From the NCBI GenBank assembly GCA_002437495.1, contig DJQA01000018.1, forward strand, positions 1-64,000: a DNA stretch of 64,000 bases, given 5' to 3'. Under the pieces are notes generated by a model, which was not told the DNA's origin, ran no database searches, and saw only the letters and a list, made by a program, of their open reading frames with translations. Shown piece by piece: positions 54,844 to 64,000 of the stretch (positions are counted from its first letter, which is position 1; each line of letters opens with the position of its first letter). The stretch is from Prevotellaceae bacterium UBA6398. GTDB taxonomy: Bacteria > Bacteroidota > Bacteroidia > Bacteroidales > Bacteroidaceae. The position numbers and the translations under genes were made by a program.

Positions 54844-55992
54844 ATGACGAAGAAAGCACATATATTATTAATAGTAACGGCACTTATCTTTGCTGCACTA
54901 ACGGCAAAGGCACAGGTAAGGGTAAGCGCAACCATTGACTCTACCGAAATACTAATTGGCGAACAAACCGATGTACACATAACCGTGGAACATCCGCAAA
55001 ACGTACAGCCTACGTTCCCCAAGCTCATTCAGCAACTTATGAAAGAAGGAATTGAAGTTGTGAAAGAGGGAGTGGTCGACACAAAGAAAGACAAACCCTC
55101 CAATGGCATAAACACATCGGTTTTCAGTTTCACTATAACAAGTTTCGACCCCGCGCTTTACAGCATTCCGCCAATGAACGTTAAGGTGGGTGGCAAAATA
55201 TATTCCACCGACCAGCTTGCACTAAAAGTTAACGATGTAAAAGTTGACACCGCCCACGTTGACAAGTTCTTCGGACCGAAAGAAATCATAGAACCGACAT
55301 ATACCTGGCGCGACTGGATGCCGCTTTTCCTGCTGTCGCTGCTGCTTATCGCCTGCGGTATTGCCGTTTGGATTTCGGCACAACGCCTGATGTCAGCCCC
55401 AAAAGCAAAAATTGTCAAAGCCGGAAAGAAAACGCCCATACTGCCCCACAAGGAAGCACAAAAAGAAATTGCAAAACTTAAGGGCGAATACGAATCGGAA
55501 GAACTATCCTCGAAAGACTACTACACCAGCCTCGTACATATTCTTCGCCGCTATGTGAGCAAACGCTACGGTTTCAATGCCGGCGAAATGACATCGCATG
55601 AGCTCGTGGAGCATCTTATAGAACTCGGAGAAAAGCAAAGGCTTTTGGCAAAAAAGGAAGCCGACGGAGAAAACGTGCAACCGCAACCGCACGAAGAACC
55701 CGACTATGCCGAATTACGGGAAATACTCGCCACCGCCGACCTGACCAAATTCGCGAAACTAAAAACAGACACCGGCGAAGACGAGCGCAACCTCATACGC
55801 CTGTCATCATACATAGAAAGCACCAAAAGCGACAAGCTGCCCGAAACCGTTGCCGAAGAAGGAAATGAAAAGCCCGAGACAAAGGTGAAGAACCCGCGCA
55901 CTAAAAAGAAAGTCATTCTATGCGCAGCAATTGCAGCCACAGTTGCCGTTGCAGTGTTCATGATAAACGAGATTTTTGACTTATTGCTATAA
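54844..55992 (+). CDS. Signal-peptide membrane protein of the bat operon (unknown function)
   Basis: 382 residues. A signal peptide (LLIVTALIFAALTAKAQ) is followed by an Ig-like periplasmic part (VRVSATIDSTEILIGEQTDVHITVEH), which resembles the start of BatD. A membrane helix lies at about 157-178 (WMPLFLLSLLLIACGIAVWI), then a cytoplasmic helical domain (RRYVSKRYGFNAGEMTSHELVEHL) and a last helix at about 355-380. The TM-plus-cytoplasmic arrangement also recalls DUF4381. It sits between the DUF58 gene and batA, 16 and 11 bases from its neighbours. Confidence 0.75.
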   Translation: MTKKAHILLIVTALIFAALTAKAQVRVSATIDSTEILIGEQTDVHITVEHPQNVQPTFPKLIQQLMKEGIEVVKEGVVDTKKDKPSNGINTSVFSFTITSFDPALYSIPPMNVKVGGKIYSTDQLALKVNDVKVDTAHVDKFFGPKEIIEPTYTWRDWMPLFLLSLLLIACGIAVWISAQRLMSAPKAKIVKAGKKTPILPHKEAQKEIAKLKGEYESEELSSKDYYTSLVHILRRYVSKRYGFNAGEMTSHELVEHLIELGEKQRLLAKKEADGENVQPQPHEEPDYAELREILATADLTKFAKLKTDTGEDERNLIRLSSYIESTKSDKLPETVAEEGNEKPETKVKNPRTKKKVILCAAIAATVAVAVFMINEIFDLLL

Positions 55993-56003
55993 AATATCAG
56001 CAA

Positions 56004-57008
56004 ATGGTTACATTCGCAAACAAAGAAGTTCTCCTGCTGCTGTTGCTGCTCATACCATACGCCGTATGGCACTTCTTGCGCCACAGCAAACGCGAGGCAT
56101 CAATAACCATATCCGACACCCACGCATACAGGCACATCCGCCCCACGCTGAAAGTGCGACTGATGCACACTCCATTTATCCTGCGACTTATCACAATAGC
56201 ACTTATAATTCTGATAATAGCCCGCCCGCAGGGGAAAAACTCTTGGAAAAACTCGCAGGTGGAAGGCATAGACATAATGCTCGCCATAGACGCAAGCACA
56301 AGCATGCTGGCAGAAGATTTGCAACCAAACAGAATACAGGCAGCCAAAAACGTAGCCACAGAATTCATTTCGGCACGCCCCAACGACAACATAGGTCTTA
56401 CGGTATTCGCCGCCGAGGCATACACGCAATGCCCCATGACAACCGACCACGCAACACTGCTGAACCTTATGCAACAGGTGAGCTGCGACCTTGCTATGCA
56501 CGGAGTGATAAACGATGGCACCGCAATAGGAATGGGAATAACCAACGCCGTGTCGCGCCTAAAAGAAAGCAAGGCCAAAAGCAAGGTAATAATACTGCTA
56601 ACCGACGGTTCAAACAACTCCGGGGAAATATCCCCGCTCACAGCCGCCGACATAGCCGCCACATACGGAATAAGAATTTACACTATCGGCGTGGGCACTA
56701 ACGGCACGGCACCTTTCCCATACCCGCTTCCGGGCGGAGGGGTTCACTACGTGCAGATGCCATGCGAAATCGACACACAGACGCTCAGCGGCATCGCCAG
56801 CGCAACGGGCGGTCAGTTTTACCAGGCAAATTCTACCAGCCAGCTGAAAAAAGTGTACCACGACATTGACAATTTGGAGCGCACCAAATTCAGCGTGCGC
56901 AAATACTCCAAGCGCTACGACCTGTACCAACCGCTCGCGCTGTTGGCAATTATCTCACTGCTTCTGGAAATACTTATGAGGACTACGATTTACCGGCGGC
57001 TGCCATAA
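56004..57008 (+). CDS. batA: BatA, VWA-domain membrane protein
   Basis: 334 residues. Two N-terminal membrane helices (about 8-25, 57-75) precede a VWA domain: IMLAIDASTSMLAEDL carries the MIDAS DxSxS, followed by the LTVFAAEAYTQCP and VIILLTDGSNNSGE loops. One C-terminal helix (LALLAIISLLLEILM) closes the protein. It belongs to the aerotolerance operon of Bacteroides. The paralogue BatB follows 14 bases later. Confidence 0.95.
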   Translation: MVTFANKEVLLLLLLLIPYAVWHFLRHSKREASITISDTHAYRHIRPTLKVRLMHTPFILRLITIALIILIIARPQGKNSWKNSQVEGIDIMLAIDASTSMLAEDLQPNRIQAAKNVATEFISARPNDNIGLTVFAAEAYTQCPMTTDHATLLNLMQQVSCDLAMHGVINDGTAIGMGITNAVSRLKESKAKSKVIILLTDGSNNSGEISPLTAADIAATYGIRIYTIGVGTNGTAPFPYPLPGGGVHYVQMPCEIDTQTLSGIASATGGQFYQANSTSQLKKVYHDIDNLERTKFSVRKYSKRYDLYQPLALLAIISLLLEILMRTTIYRRLP

Positions 57009-57022
57009 ACTAAACACGCACC

Positions 57023-58051
57023 ATGTTCAGATTCGAAGACCCAAAATATCTGTATTTGCTGCTGCTGCTCGCACTGTGGGGCATAATATATATATTGTCC
57101 TGCATATCCGCCGGACGCAAAATGCGCCGTTTCGGCGATCCGCAGCTCGTGAAGGCACTTACCCCCGATGCTTCCGCAAAAAGGCGGCATCTGAAATTCC
57201 TTATCACTTTGTTTGCCGCGGCTATGCTTATAATCGCTTTTGCCCGCCCGCAAATGGGAATGACTGTTGACAACGAAAAAAAACAGGGAATTGAAGTCGT
57301 TATCGCCCTTGACATTTCCAATAGTATGCTGGCCGAAGACGTGCCGCCAAACCGCCTTGAATGCGCCAAGCAGCTTATTTCTTCTGCAATCGACCGAATG
57401 GACAATGATAAAGTTGGAATTATCGTTTTTGCGGGCGATGCTTTCTGCCAACTGCCCATCACGAGCGACAACATTTCAGCCAATATGTTCCTGGACGCAA
57501 TAAGTCCCTCGCTCATAACCCGTCAGGGAACGGCTATCGGACAGGCCATAAACCTTGCTACCAAAAGCTTTACACAGAAAGAGGGCGTTGGGCGTGCTAT
57601 AATTGTGATTACCGATGGCGAAGACCACGAAGGCGGTGCAGAAGAAGCGGCGAAAGAAGCGGCCCAAAAAGGAATGCGCGTATTTATGATTGGCGTGGGA
57701 AAGGAAAGCGGAGCACCCGTGCCCGACCCGGTAAACAAGAACAAATATCTGACAGACCAAAACGGGCAGACAGTGATTTCGCGGCTAAACAAGGACATGT
57801 GCCGCAAGATAGCCGAAGCGGGAAAAGGAACATTCATATATCTCACAAACGCTTCAACAGCAAGGGAACGACTGTTCGGCGATCTTGACAAGATCAAAAA
57901 GAGCGAAATGTCCTCGGCCGTTTACTCCTCATACGCCGAGCAATTCCAATGGGTGGCTCTGCTCGCCCTTATAGCCCTTGTTATTGACGCTATTATTATG
58001 GAACGCAAAAACCGAGTGCTACGCAAACTAAACCTTTTCAAGAAAAGATGA
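57023..58051 (+). CDS. batB: BatB, VWA-domain membrane protein
   Basis: 342 residues, the same layout as BatA: two helices (about 9-27, 57-75), a VWA domain with VVIALDISNSMLAEDV and a TDGEDHEGG loop, and a C-terminal helix near 312-328. It overlaps batC by 4 bases (ATGA). BatA and BatB are thought to form a complex on the periplasmic side in oxidative stress resistance. Confidence 0.95.
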   Translation: MFRFEDPKYLYLLLLLALWGIIYILSCISAGRKMRRFGDPQLVKALTPDASAKRRHLKFLITLFAAAMLIIAFARPQMGMTVDNEKKQGIEVVIALDISNSMLAEDVPPNRLECAKQLISSAIDRMDNDKVGIIVFAGDAFCQLPITSDNISANMFLDAISPSLITRQGTAIGQAINLATKSFTQKEGVGRAIIVITDGEDHEGGAEEAAKEAAQKGMRVFMIGVGKESGAPVPDPVNKNKYLTDQNGQTVISRLNKDMCRKIAEAGKGTFIYLTNASTARERLFGDLDKIKKSEMSSAVYSSYAEQFQWVALLALIALVIDAIIMERKNRVLRKLNLFKKR

Positions 58052-58731
58052 TGATTTCCCCAAAATACATAATATTAGTTCTTGCACTATTGTGTGCCGC
58101 CAAGGCTTTTCCACAAGGCGACAACCGGCGGCTAATACGCCAAGGCAACTCACTTTATCTTGACAGCCTGTTCAGCGATGCCGAAACTTTATACCGCAAA
58201 GCAATAAAGAAAAACGGGAAAGACGCGGTGGCGCATTTCAATCTGGGCAACGCTCTGCTGCGCCAGCGCAACCCCAAAGACGCTGCCGCGCAATACGAGA
58301 CTGCAATAAAAAACACCAAAAATCCGCTCCGGCTTGCCAAGGCAAACCATAACCTCGGCGTGATAATGCAAAGCCAAAAACAATACGGCGAAGCGATAAA
58401 ATGCTACGAGAACGCCCTACGAAATAACCCACGCGACAATGAAAGCAGATATAACCTTGCACTATGCAAGCACCTTTTGAAAAACCAAAAGCAGAACCCA
58501 AAGCAGAACGATAAAAACAAGCAGGAAAAAAACAACAAAAAAAAGCAGAACAAACCGCAGCAAAACAAAGAAAAGCAACAGCAGAAACAACAGCAGAACA
58601 ACAACCAGATGTCAAAAGACAATGCCGAACGGCTGCTTGATGCGGCAAAGCAGGAAGAACAGAAAACGCAGGACAAGCTGCGCAAGGGGCAGCGTTACGC
58701 AAGTCCGCGAAGTCTTGACAAGAACTGGTGA
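58048..58731 (+). CDS. batC: BatC, TPR protein
   Basis: 227 residues. A signal peptide (YIILVLALLCAAKAFPQ) is followed by about three TPR repeats (GKDAVAHFNLGNALLRQRNPKDAAAQYE, AKANHNLGVIMQSQKQYGEAIKCYENAL). A long Lys/Gln/Asn-rich low-complexity stretch covers about 153-190. Family members interact with BatB/BatD. It starts inside the end of batB. Confidence 0.9.
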   Translation: MMISPKYIILVLALLCAAKAFPQGDNRRLIRQGNSLYLDSLFSDAETLYRKAIKKNGKDAVAHFNLGNALLRQRNPKDAAAQYETAIKNTKNPLRLAKANHNLGVIMQSQKQYGEAIKCYENALRNNPRDNESRYNLALCKHLLKNQKQNPKQNDKNKQEKNNKKKQNKPQQNKEKQQQKQQQNNNQMSKDNAERLLDAAKQEEQKTQDKLRKGQRYASPRSLDKNW

Positions 58732-58747
58732 AAAGAATACATACCAC

Positions 58748-60550
58748 ATGAAAAAAAGATTATACAGCATCATATTCTCCCTTGCGCTCATAGCCCTACC
58801 CCTTTCAGGCGCAATACACATAAAGGTTAACGCGCCCGGAAGCGTGGCAACGGGAGAGGATTTCAGAATAGAATACTACGTTTCAACGCGAGATGTTGAC
58901 AATTTCACCGGTCCGAAGTTTCCTGCCGGTATAAACGTGCTATACGGTCCCAGCCGCTCCGAAATGTCGAGCTACCAAATAATAAACGGCAAAAGTTCAG
59001 GCTCAAGTTCCGTAACATTTACATACACATGCACCATCGACAAGGCCGGAAGCGTTAGAATACCGCCGGCAACGATTAAAATAGGAGGCAAGACATACAA
59101 GACTAATTCGGTTACCATACGCGCGAGCGGCTCCACACGTCGCTCTGCAAGCGGCAATTCACAGCAGGGACAAAGCGTAACACAGCCCTCAAACGGCAAA
59201 ATAACCGCAAAAGACCTTTTCATAACCGTTTCGGCAAACAAGACAAGAGTTTACGAGCAGGAGCCTATTGTGCTGACTTACAAAATATACACTCGCGTAA
59301 ACCTCACACAGCTTTCCGGAAAAATGCCCGACCTCAAAGGGTTTCTCATACAGGAAGTGCCACTTCCAAAAAACAAGACATTCAGCGTGGAAAGCTATAA
59401 AGGCGAAAACTACCAAACCACCAAATGGTGTCAATACGTAATGTTCCCTCAGCAAACCGGCAAACTCAAAATTCCATCAATAAAATTCGATGGCATTGTA
59501 GCCGTGTCCAATCCCAACATCGATCCTTTCGATGCGTTCTTCAATGGGAACCCCAATTTTGCTGAAGTAAAGAAATCAATCATCGCGCCATCGCTCACAC
59601 TGAATGTTGCGAAATTGCCCACACCCAAGCCTACGGATTTTTCAGGTGCTGCGGGCAACTTCAAAATATCCTCCGCAATTCTCACCCCCAAGCCGCGCAC
59701 AAACGAAAACCTTTCGGTGCGCCTTGCCATAAGCGGCACAGGAAACATGAAACTTATAACAGCCCCCAAGCTAAATCTTGGCGCAGACTTCGAGGTGTTC
59801 CCCGCAAAACTCACAGACAAAACCACGCTCACAGCCAACGGCATGAGCGGAACCATGTATTACGACTACGTGGTAGTGCCCCACCAAAAGGGCAACTACA
59901 CGCTTCCGGCTATCAACCTCGTATACTTCAGCACAGCCAGCAACTCATACGAAACTGCCGCCACGCAACCCATAGCCTTCCGCGTGGAACAGGGCGCAAG
60001 CATGCCTTCGGATGACGATGACCTTCTGAGCAAGGATATAAACGATATACACCGCGGAAAATACGCCACCCCGTCAAGTTTCCTTACACCAACAAATTTG
60101 TGGTACTATGCCGCATATGCTGTGCTTCTCGCACTGTTCGGCATTGCGTTCACCATACTCAAACGCTCTGAAAAATTCAAAAACAATACAAGCCTTAGGT
60201 TGCAGCACGGCGCAAAGCGCACCGCCGCAAAGCACCTGCGCAAGGCCGAAAAACTTATGAAGGCAGGAAAATCCGCAGAATTCTACGATGAAATCGCAAA
60301 TGCAATCACATCCTACGCCTCCCATCGCCTGGCAATTCCGATGTCAGAGTTCAAGACCGATGAAATAGAAAGCACGCTCATAAAAAGAAATGTGAGCCAA
60401 AAGCTCGCCGCAGAGTTCACCGACCTCATGAAACAATGCGAATTTGCACGCTACGCGCCGGGAAATCCGCAAGAGAACATGGAAAATCTCTACCATCGTT
60501 CCGCCAATGCAATAGTCGGGATCGAGGACTCATTAAGAAAAGTAAAATGA
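58748..60550 (+). CDS. batD: BatD, periplasmic Ig-like protein
   Basis: 600 residues. A signal peptide (SIIFSLALIALPLSGA) precedes repeated Ig-like BatD domains: INGKSSGSSSVTFTYTCTIDKAGSVRIPPATIKIGGK is typical. A C-terminal membrane helix (about 455-478, LWYYAAYAVLLALFGIAFTIL) is followed by a cytoplasmic helical domain. The longer frame from 58622 was discarded because the signal peptide starts at 58748. Its stop overlaps the batE start (ATGA). Confidence 0.93.
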   Translation: MKKRLYSIIFSLALIALPLSGAIHIKVNAPGSVATGEDFRIEYYVSTRDVDNFTGPKFPAGINVLYGPSRSEMSSYQIINGKSSGSSSVTFTYTCTIDKAGSVRIPPATIKIGGKTYKTNSVTIRASGSTRRSASGNSQQGQSVTQPSNGKITAKDLFITVSANKTRVYEQEPIVLTYKIYTRVNLTQLSGKMPDLKGFLIQEVPLPKNKTFSVESYKGENYQTTKWCQYVMFPQQTGKLKIPSIKFDGIVAVSNPNIDPFDAFFNGNPNFAEVKKSIIAPSLTLNVAKLPTPKPTDFSGAAGNFKISSAILTPKPRTNENLSVRLAISGTGNMKLITAPKLNLGADFEVFPAKLTDKTTLTANGMSGTMYYDYVVVPHQKGNYTLPAINLVYFSTASNSYETAATQPIAFRVEQGASMPSDDDDLLSKDINDIHRGKYATPSSFLTPTNLWYYAAYAVLLALFGIAFTILKRSEKFKNNTSLRLQHGAKRTAAKHLRKAEKLMKAGKSAEFYDEIANAITSYASHRLAIPMSEFKTDEIESTLIKRNVSQKLAAEFTDLMKQCEFARYAPGNPQENMENLYHRSANAIVGIEDSLRKVK

Positions 60551-61311
60551 AACATACACTATTCATAATTTCACTGATATGCTTCGGTGCTTTGCACACA
60601 AGCATACTATGCGCCGCAACACCGCAGGAAAGTTACGAAAACGGTTGCGCACTATACTCCAAAAACGAGTTCCGCGCCGCCGCAATGGAATTTGAAAAAG
60701 CTGCCAAAACCATAAGCAGCACCGACATACAATACAACCTTGGCAACTGCTACTACCGCTTGAACGACTACGCGCGCGCACGCCTCGCTTTCGAGCGGGC
60801 TGTGCAGGAAGACCCTTCAAACTCAGATGCCAAGTATAACCTTAAAATAACCGTAGCGAAAATAAAATATGCAGGAGCGCAACCCCAGTCGTTCATCTCC
60901 TCGTGGTGGCACGAGCTGCTTCGGGCTCGCAACATTGCCCAATGGGTGTCATATGCCATGGTATGCTTCGCGCTAATGCTTGTCTGCGTACTGCTCTACT
61001 TTTTCGGCAATGCCCTGTGGATTAGAAAAAGCGCGTTCTTCACAGGCTTGGCCATGGCGTTCATTATGGTCGTCTCCCTTATATGCGCCGGCATACTGAC
61101 AAGCCGTGGAGACACACCGACCGAAGCCATAGTGCTGCAACAAAGCGATGTACGCCAATCGCCCTCCGATAATTCCAAAACCTTGCAGCACATGCTTCCC
61201 GGAACAAAGATAAAACTCGTAACGGAAAGCTACGTAAAAGGTTGGCAGCAAGTGTCGCTCGGCGGAGGGCAGAAAGGGTGGATTTTCTCAAAAAACATAG
61301 GCCTGATATAA
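60547..61311 (+). CDS. batE: BatE, TPR and SH3-like protein
   Basis: 254 residues. A signal peptide (LFIISLICFGALHTSILCA) is followed by TPR repeats (YENGCALYSKNEFRAAAMEFEKAA, NLGNCYYRLNDYARARLAFERAV). Two membrane helices lie near 140-185, and a C-terminal SH3b-like domain shows DVRQSPSDNSKTLQHMLPGTKIKLV and GWIFSKNIGLI. Last gene of the bat operon. Confidence 0.9.
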   Translation: MKHTLFIISLICFGALHTSILCAATPQESYENGCALYSKNEFRAAAMEFEKAAKTISSTDIQYNLGNCYYRLNDYARARLAFERAVQEDPSNSDAKYNLKITVAKIKYAGAQPQSFISSWWHELLRARNIAQWVSYAMVCFALMLVCVLLYFFGNALWIRKSAFFTGLAMAFIMVVSLICAGILTSRGDTPTEAIVLQQSDVRQSPSDNSKTLQHMLPGTKIKLVTESYVKGWQQVSLGGGQKGWIFSKNIGLI

Positions 61312-61350
61312 CTTTATTTCATTATTCATCAACAACTTGCTCCGAAAGCC

Positions 61351-62040
61351 ATGCTGGAAAAAGTATTATCACTCGACCAAGCCATAACCTTCGCCCTAAA
61401 TGGCAGCAATTCTTTGTATGCCGATGGGCTGATGATGACAATAACATCAACGCTTACATGGATTCCGGTGGGGATGGTTATGCTATATGTTGTAATAAAA
61501 AACAACGAACTACCCCGGCTCATAACAATAGTGGCAATGCTTGTGGCGTGCGTGGCAGTTTGCACAACACTCTCCGAAATAAGCAAGGCTGTGTTTGAGA
61601 GATTGCGACCATCGAACGACATGCTTATAATGCACACCGTTAACATTGTTGAAGGCTACCGCGAAAACAGCTTCGGTTTTTTTTCCGCCCACTCAGCCAA
61701 CACCATGTCGCTGGCCATATTCCTTTCACTCCTTTTCAAAAACACACGCCTGTCGCTGCTTATGCTTCTGTGGTCGCTGCTCAACGGATGGTCGCGCATA
61801 TATCTCGGGGTACACTACTTCGGCGATGTTGTTGTGGGCTTTGCCATAGGAGCCTTGATAGGTGGAACACTGTTTTTTCTATACAGCAGGATATCATCAC
61901 ACTTTGCAAACCCAACACGGGTAATTTCGTCCGAATACACACGCGGAGGATACCTCACGGCAGACATAAATTTACTCTCCCTTTCCCTTTTGCTTACGTA
62001 TTCCGTTATTACGATTGCAGCCTGCGTCAGCTGCATTTGA
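61351..62040 (+). CDS. PAP2-family membrane phosphatase
   Basis: 229 residues, about six membrane helices. KAVFERLRPSND is PAP2 motif 1 (KxxxxxxRP). FGFFSAHSANTMSLA is motif 2 (SGH variant SAH), and RIYLGVHYFGDVVVG is motif 3 (SRxxxxxHxxxD). It probably dephosphorylates lipid or undecaprenyl phosphates. It follows batE by 39 bases and may be transcribed with it. Confidence 0.9.
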   Translation: MLEKVLSLDQAITFALNGSNSLYADGLMMTITSTLTWIPVGMVMLYVVIKNNELPRLITIVAMLVACVAVCTTLSEISKAVFERLRPSNDMLIMHTVNIVEGYRENSFGFFSAHSANTMSLAIFLSLLFKNTRLSLLMLLWSLLNGWSRIYLGVHYFGDVVVGFAIGALIGGTLFFLYSRISSHFANPTRVISSEYTRGGYLTADINLLSLSLLLTYSVITIAACVSCI

Positions 62041-62144
62041 CATCAAATAACCGTTTTTGCGCAACATGCAGAAAAGCAATAACTTGTGCCTTACCATTGT
62101 ATAAATCCAAGTTCTTGCTTTACAACTCTTTGCAGAGGCAATAA

Positions 62145-62222
62145 AAAGGTCTGATGTAGTTTTTCCTACGTCCTATGTGGTTTTTTCTACATCGGACATA
62201 ATTTTTCCCATGTCCCATGTGG
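62145..62222 (+). repeat. 21-bp-phased four-unit array (locus 11)
   Basis: Units start at 62145, 62166, 62187 and 62208, preceded by the A-rich leader (TTTGCAGAGGCAATAAAAAG). It lies in the convergent gap between the PAP2 and AzgA genes. Confidence 0.85.
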
Positions 62223-62311
62223 CTTTCGGAGTGTTTACGATAACCGCCTGTTTGGGGTTTCAAGAGAAATCTTAAACCCCATGAGAACAGCCGTAGCCGC
62301 ACATATGTATT

Positions 62312-63616
62312 TCAACCGAATATGAAATTAAGCACAAATAGCAGCGACAACACCAGCAAAGTGGGTGTTATATGCCTGAATTTACCGGTGCACAGCTTAA
62401 CCAGCACATAGCTCAGAATGCCAAGGCAAATGCCATCGGAAATGCTGTAGCAAAGCACCATTGTTATCATTATTATAAAAGCCGGAAAGGCCTCGGATAT
62501 GTCATTAAACTCTATTTTCTTCACCGACCCAATCATAAGCACACCCACCATTACGAGCGCACCGCTTGTTGCCGCTCCGGGAATCAACAGGAACAGTGGC
62601 GAAAGAAACAGCGATACAATAAACAACACCCCCACCACAAAGGCTGTAAGTCCGCTCCTGCCGCCCTCGGCCATTCCCGACGCACTCTCCACATATGTTG
62701 TGATAGTGGAGCTGCCAAGACACGCGCCACACATTGTGCCTATGGCATCGCTCATCATAGCCTCCTTAACCCGCGGAATAGTGCCGTCGGGGCGGGTTAT
62801 GCCCGACTTGTCGGCAAGTCCGACAAGAGTACCCACGGTATCAAATATGTTCACAAGCAGCAAGGAGAATATAACTACAAACATTTTGAAATTGAAAAGT
62901 GCCGAAAAATCGAATTTGCAGAAAACCGGGGCAAGTGAGTTTGGCGCACTAACAGGCAGCCAGCCTTCGTAAACATGCGTAACGCCAAAGGGAATGCCTA
63001 TGGCGGTGGCCACGACAATCCCTAAAAAAAGCGCACCCTTTACCTTTCGCGCCATAAGCACACCACTAAGCACAATGGCTATGATGCCCAATACCGAAGT
63101 CGGAGTGAACTTTCCAAGCCCCACATATGTGGCGGGATTGGCAACTATGATGCCGGCATTTTTCAAACCTATAAATGCTATAAACATACCTATCCCAACC
63201 GATATTGCATAACGCAGGTTTATTGGTATGCTCTTCATAATCAACTCGCGCACATTGAAAAACGTGATTAAAAGAAACAGTAAGCCTTCAATTAGCAATG
63301 CCGCCAGCGACTGCTGCCAAGTGAACCCCATGCCCTGGCACAGCGTGAACGCAAAAAACGCATTCAAGCCCATGCTGGGGGCTTGCGCAAAAGGCAGCTT
63401 GGCCATAAAAGCGAGCAACAGGGTGGCAATTGCCGAAGCTACGGCAGTTGCCGTGAAAACACCCGCCTTGTCCATTCCCGTTGCACCAAGAACCATCGGA
63501 TTTACGGCAAGTATATAACTCATGGTGAAAAAGGTTGTTGCACCGGCAACAATCTCCGTTTTAATCTTCATTTTATCAGGATCAAATCCCAAAAATCTTT
63601 TCAAAAACATACTCAT
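62312..63616 (-). CDS. AzgA-type guanine/hypoxanthine permease
   Basis: 434 residues with about 13 membrane segments. AGATTFFTMSYILAVNP is the AzgA/NCS2 N-terminal signature, and APSMGLNAFFAFTL follows. FDTVGTLVGLADKSG and SSTITTYVESASGMAEGGRSGLTA are the family substrate-site loops. It imports hypoxanthine, guanine or adenine by proton symport. No purine gene is adjacent. Confidence 0.93.
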   Translation of the reverse strand: MSMFLKRFLGFDPDKMKIKTEIVAGATTFFTMSYILAVNPMVLGATGMDKAGVFTATAVASAIATLLLAFMAKLPFAQAPSMGLNAFFAFTLCQGMGFTWQQSLAALLIEGLLFLLITFFNVRELIMKSIPINLRYAISVGIGMFIAFIGLKNAGIIVANPATYVGLGKFTPTSVLGIIAIVLSGVLMARKVKGALFLGIVVATAIGIPFGVTHVYEGWLPVSAPNSLAPVFCKFDFSALFNFKMFVVIFSLLLVNIFDTVGTLVGLADKSGITRPDGTIPRVKEAMMSDAIGTMCGACLGSSTITTYVESASGMAEGGRSGLTAFVVGVLFIVSLFLSPLFLLIPGAATSGALVMVGVLMIGSVKKIEFNDISEAFPAFIIMITMVLCYSISDGICLGILSYVLVKLCTGKFRHITPTLLVLSLLFVLNFIFG

Positions 63617-63675
63617 TTCTCGCTACCAATTAATGGGCAAAACTGTTTCGCCGCCGCGAAATTACACAAAATCGC

Positions 63676-63683
63676 TATTTTTG
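63676..63683 (+). promoter_or_regulatory. -7 element before the FAH-family gene
   Basis: TATTTTTG matches TAnnTTTG and lies 20 bases before the ATG at 63704. There is no TTTG at -33. Confidence 0.45.
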
Positions 63684-63703
63684 TAACAGCAAACCATGCA
63701 CAA

Positions 63704-64000
63704 ATGAAAATAATTGTAGCAGAACCAACGACCAACTGCAATAATGCAACAGCCCACACGTTAGATATCATAGATAAAAGCGGGCGCATAACAACGCTTG
63801 CAGACACTGCGCTTCTAACACACGGCAAACCCGTATTCGTGCCCGACTGGGGCGGGGAATGCACCGCCACGGTGTGCATTGCGCTAAGAATAAGCCGCCT
63901 TGGCAAAAGCATTCCGCAGCGCTTTGCACAAAGATACTACGATGCCATAAGCCTTGCCTTGAAGTTTGAAATGAGCGGCATGAAAGCCGAGCTAAAAAAG
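63704..64000 (+). CDS. Fumarylacetoacetate hydrolase-family protein, 3' end beyond the window
   Basis: The first 99 codons are open to the window edge. LLTHGKPVFVPDWGGE and ALRISRLGKSIPQRFAQRYYDAISLALKFEM match the N-terminal half of Bacteroidales fumarylacetoacetate hydrolase-family proteins (the xINRLGKxIxERFAHRYYD block). The catalytic metal-site residues would come later. The very N-terminus (VAEPTTNCNNATA) differs from the usual GMNY-type start. Substrate unknown. Divergent from the AzgA gene. Confidence 0.7.
   Translation, partial: MKIIVAEPTTNCNNATAHTLDIIDKSGRITTLADTALLTHGKPVFVPDWGGECTATVCIALRISRLGKSIPQRFAQRYYDAISLALKFEMSGMKAELKK

Overview
The window looks like a chromosomal segment of a member of the Bacteroidales (phylum Bacteroidota; family not determined). 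The support is the Bacteroidota-type promoter pattern TTTG-N19-TAnnTTTG upstream of several genes, family-typical proteins (DUF6057-like, Wzi-like, the BatABCDE aerotolerance operon, a short CstA), and the his-ftsE-lysC-lysA gene order. Stop-codon use is standard and core genes are intact.

Layout. 1-1.7 kb: the edge of an integrated element (truncated tyrosine recombinase plus a helix-turn-helix protein) beside dnaK. 1.9-3.8 kb: dnaK, with what looks like an RpoN (sigma-54) promoter and an upstream palindrome. 4.0-14.9 kb: an accessory island of three genes, each bounded by copies of one composite repeat (R1-R4, all in the same orientation). They are a decayed type ISP restriction-modification gene (two in-frame stops and one frameshift), an intact type IIG-like restriction-methyltransferase, and an AAA ATPase with a DUF4143 domain. 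15.2-21.1 kb: hisH-hisA-hisF-hisIE-ftsE-lysC-lysA. 21.6-22.7 kb: GNAT and YigZ genes. 22.9-25.2 kb: a head-GIN lipoprotein, an ECF sigma factor, a probable anti-sigma factor and a secreted protein. 25.3-27.4 kb: mgsA and a sodium/solute symporter. 28.1-31.7 kb: lepA and aspS. 32.1 kb: tRNA-Thr(CGT). 32.3-38.3 kb: a five-gene operon (cstA, PD40/CXXCH lipoprotein, DUF6057-like, mltG, folB) in which every junction is a 4-base ATGA overlap. 38.4-40.7 kb: uvrD/pcrA. 41.3-42.5 kb: panC-panD. 42.7-45.8 kb: a structured leader, rplM-rpsI, rpsB-tsf. 46.2-51.2 kb: a cell-envelope and RNA-decay cluster (unknown protein, zapB-like, zapA, rny, wzi-like, lipoprotein). 51.7-52.8 kb: a cation diffusion facilitator. 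52.9-61.3 kb: moxR, DUF58 gene, unknown membrane protein, batA-E. 61.4-64.0 kb: PAP2 phosphatase, AzgA-type permease and the start of a fumarylacetoacetate-hydrolase-family gene.

The most unusual feature is a family of eleven intergenic arrays spread over the whole window. Each has 15-bp, dyad-like units (about CTAYRTCNGAYRTAG) repeated at an exact 21-bp step. Ten arrays have four units (the fourth is truncated in one) and one has three. They lie only between transcription units, never inside a predicted operon. 21 bp is two turns of B-DNA, so all units would face the same side of the helix. In the island these arrays form the core of the longer repeats that separate the accessory genes, and at two other sites they are joined to a second, palindromic GTAGGGGCG repeat. 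I do not recognise this array family.
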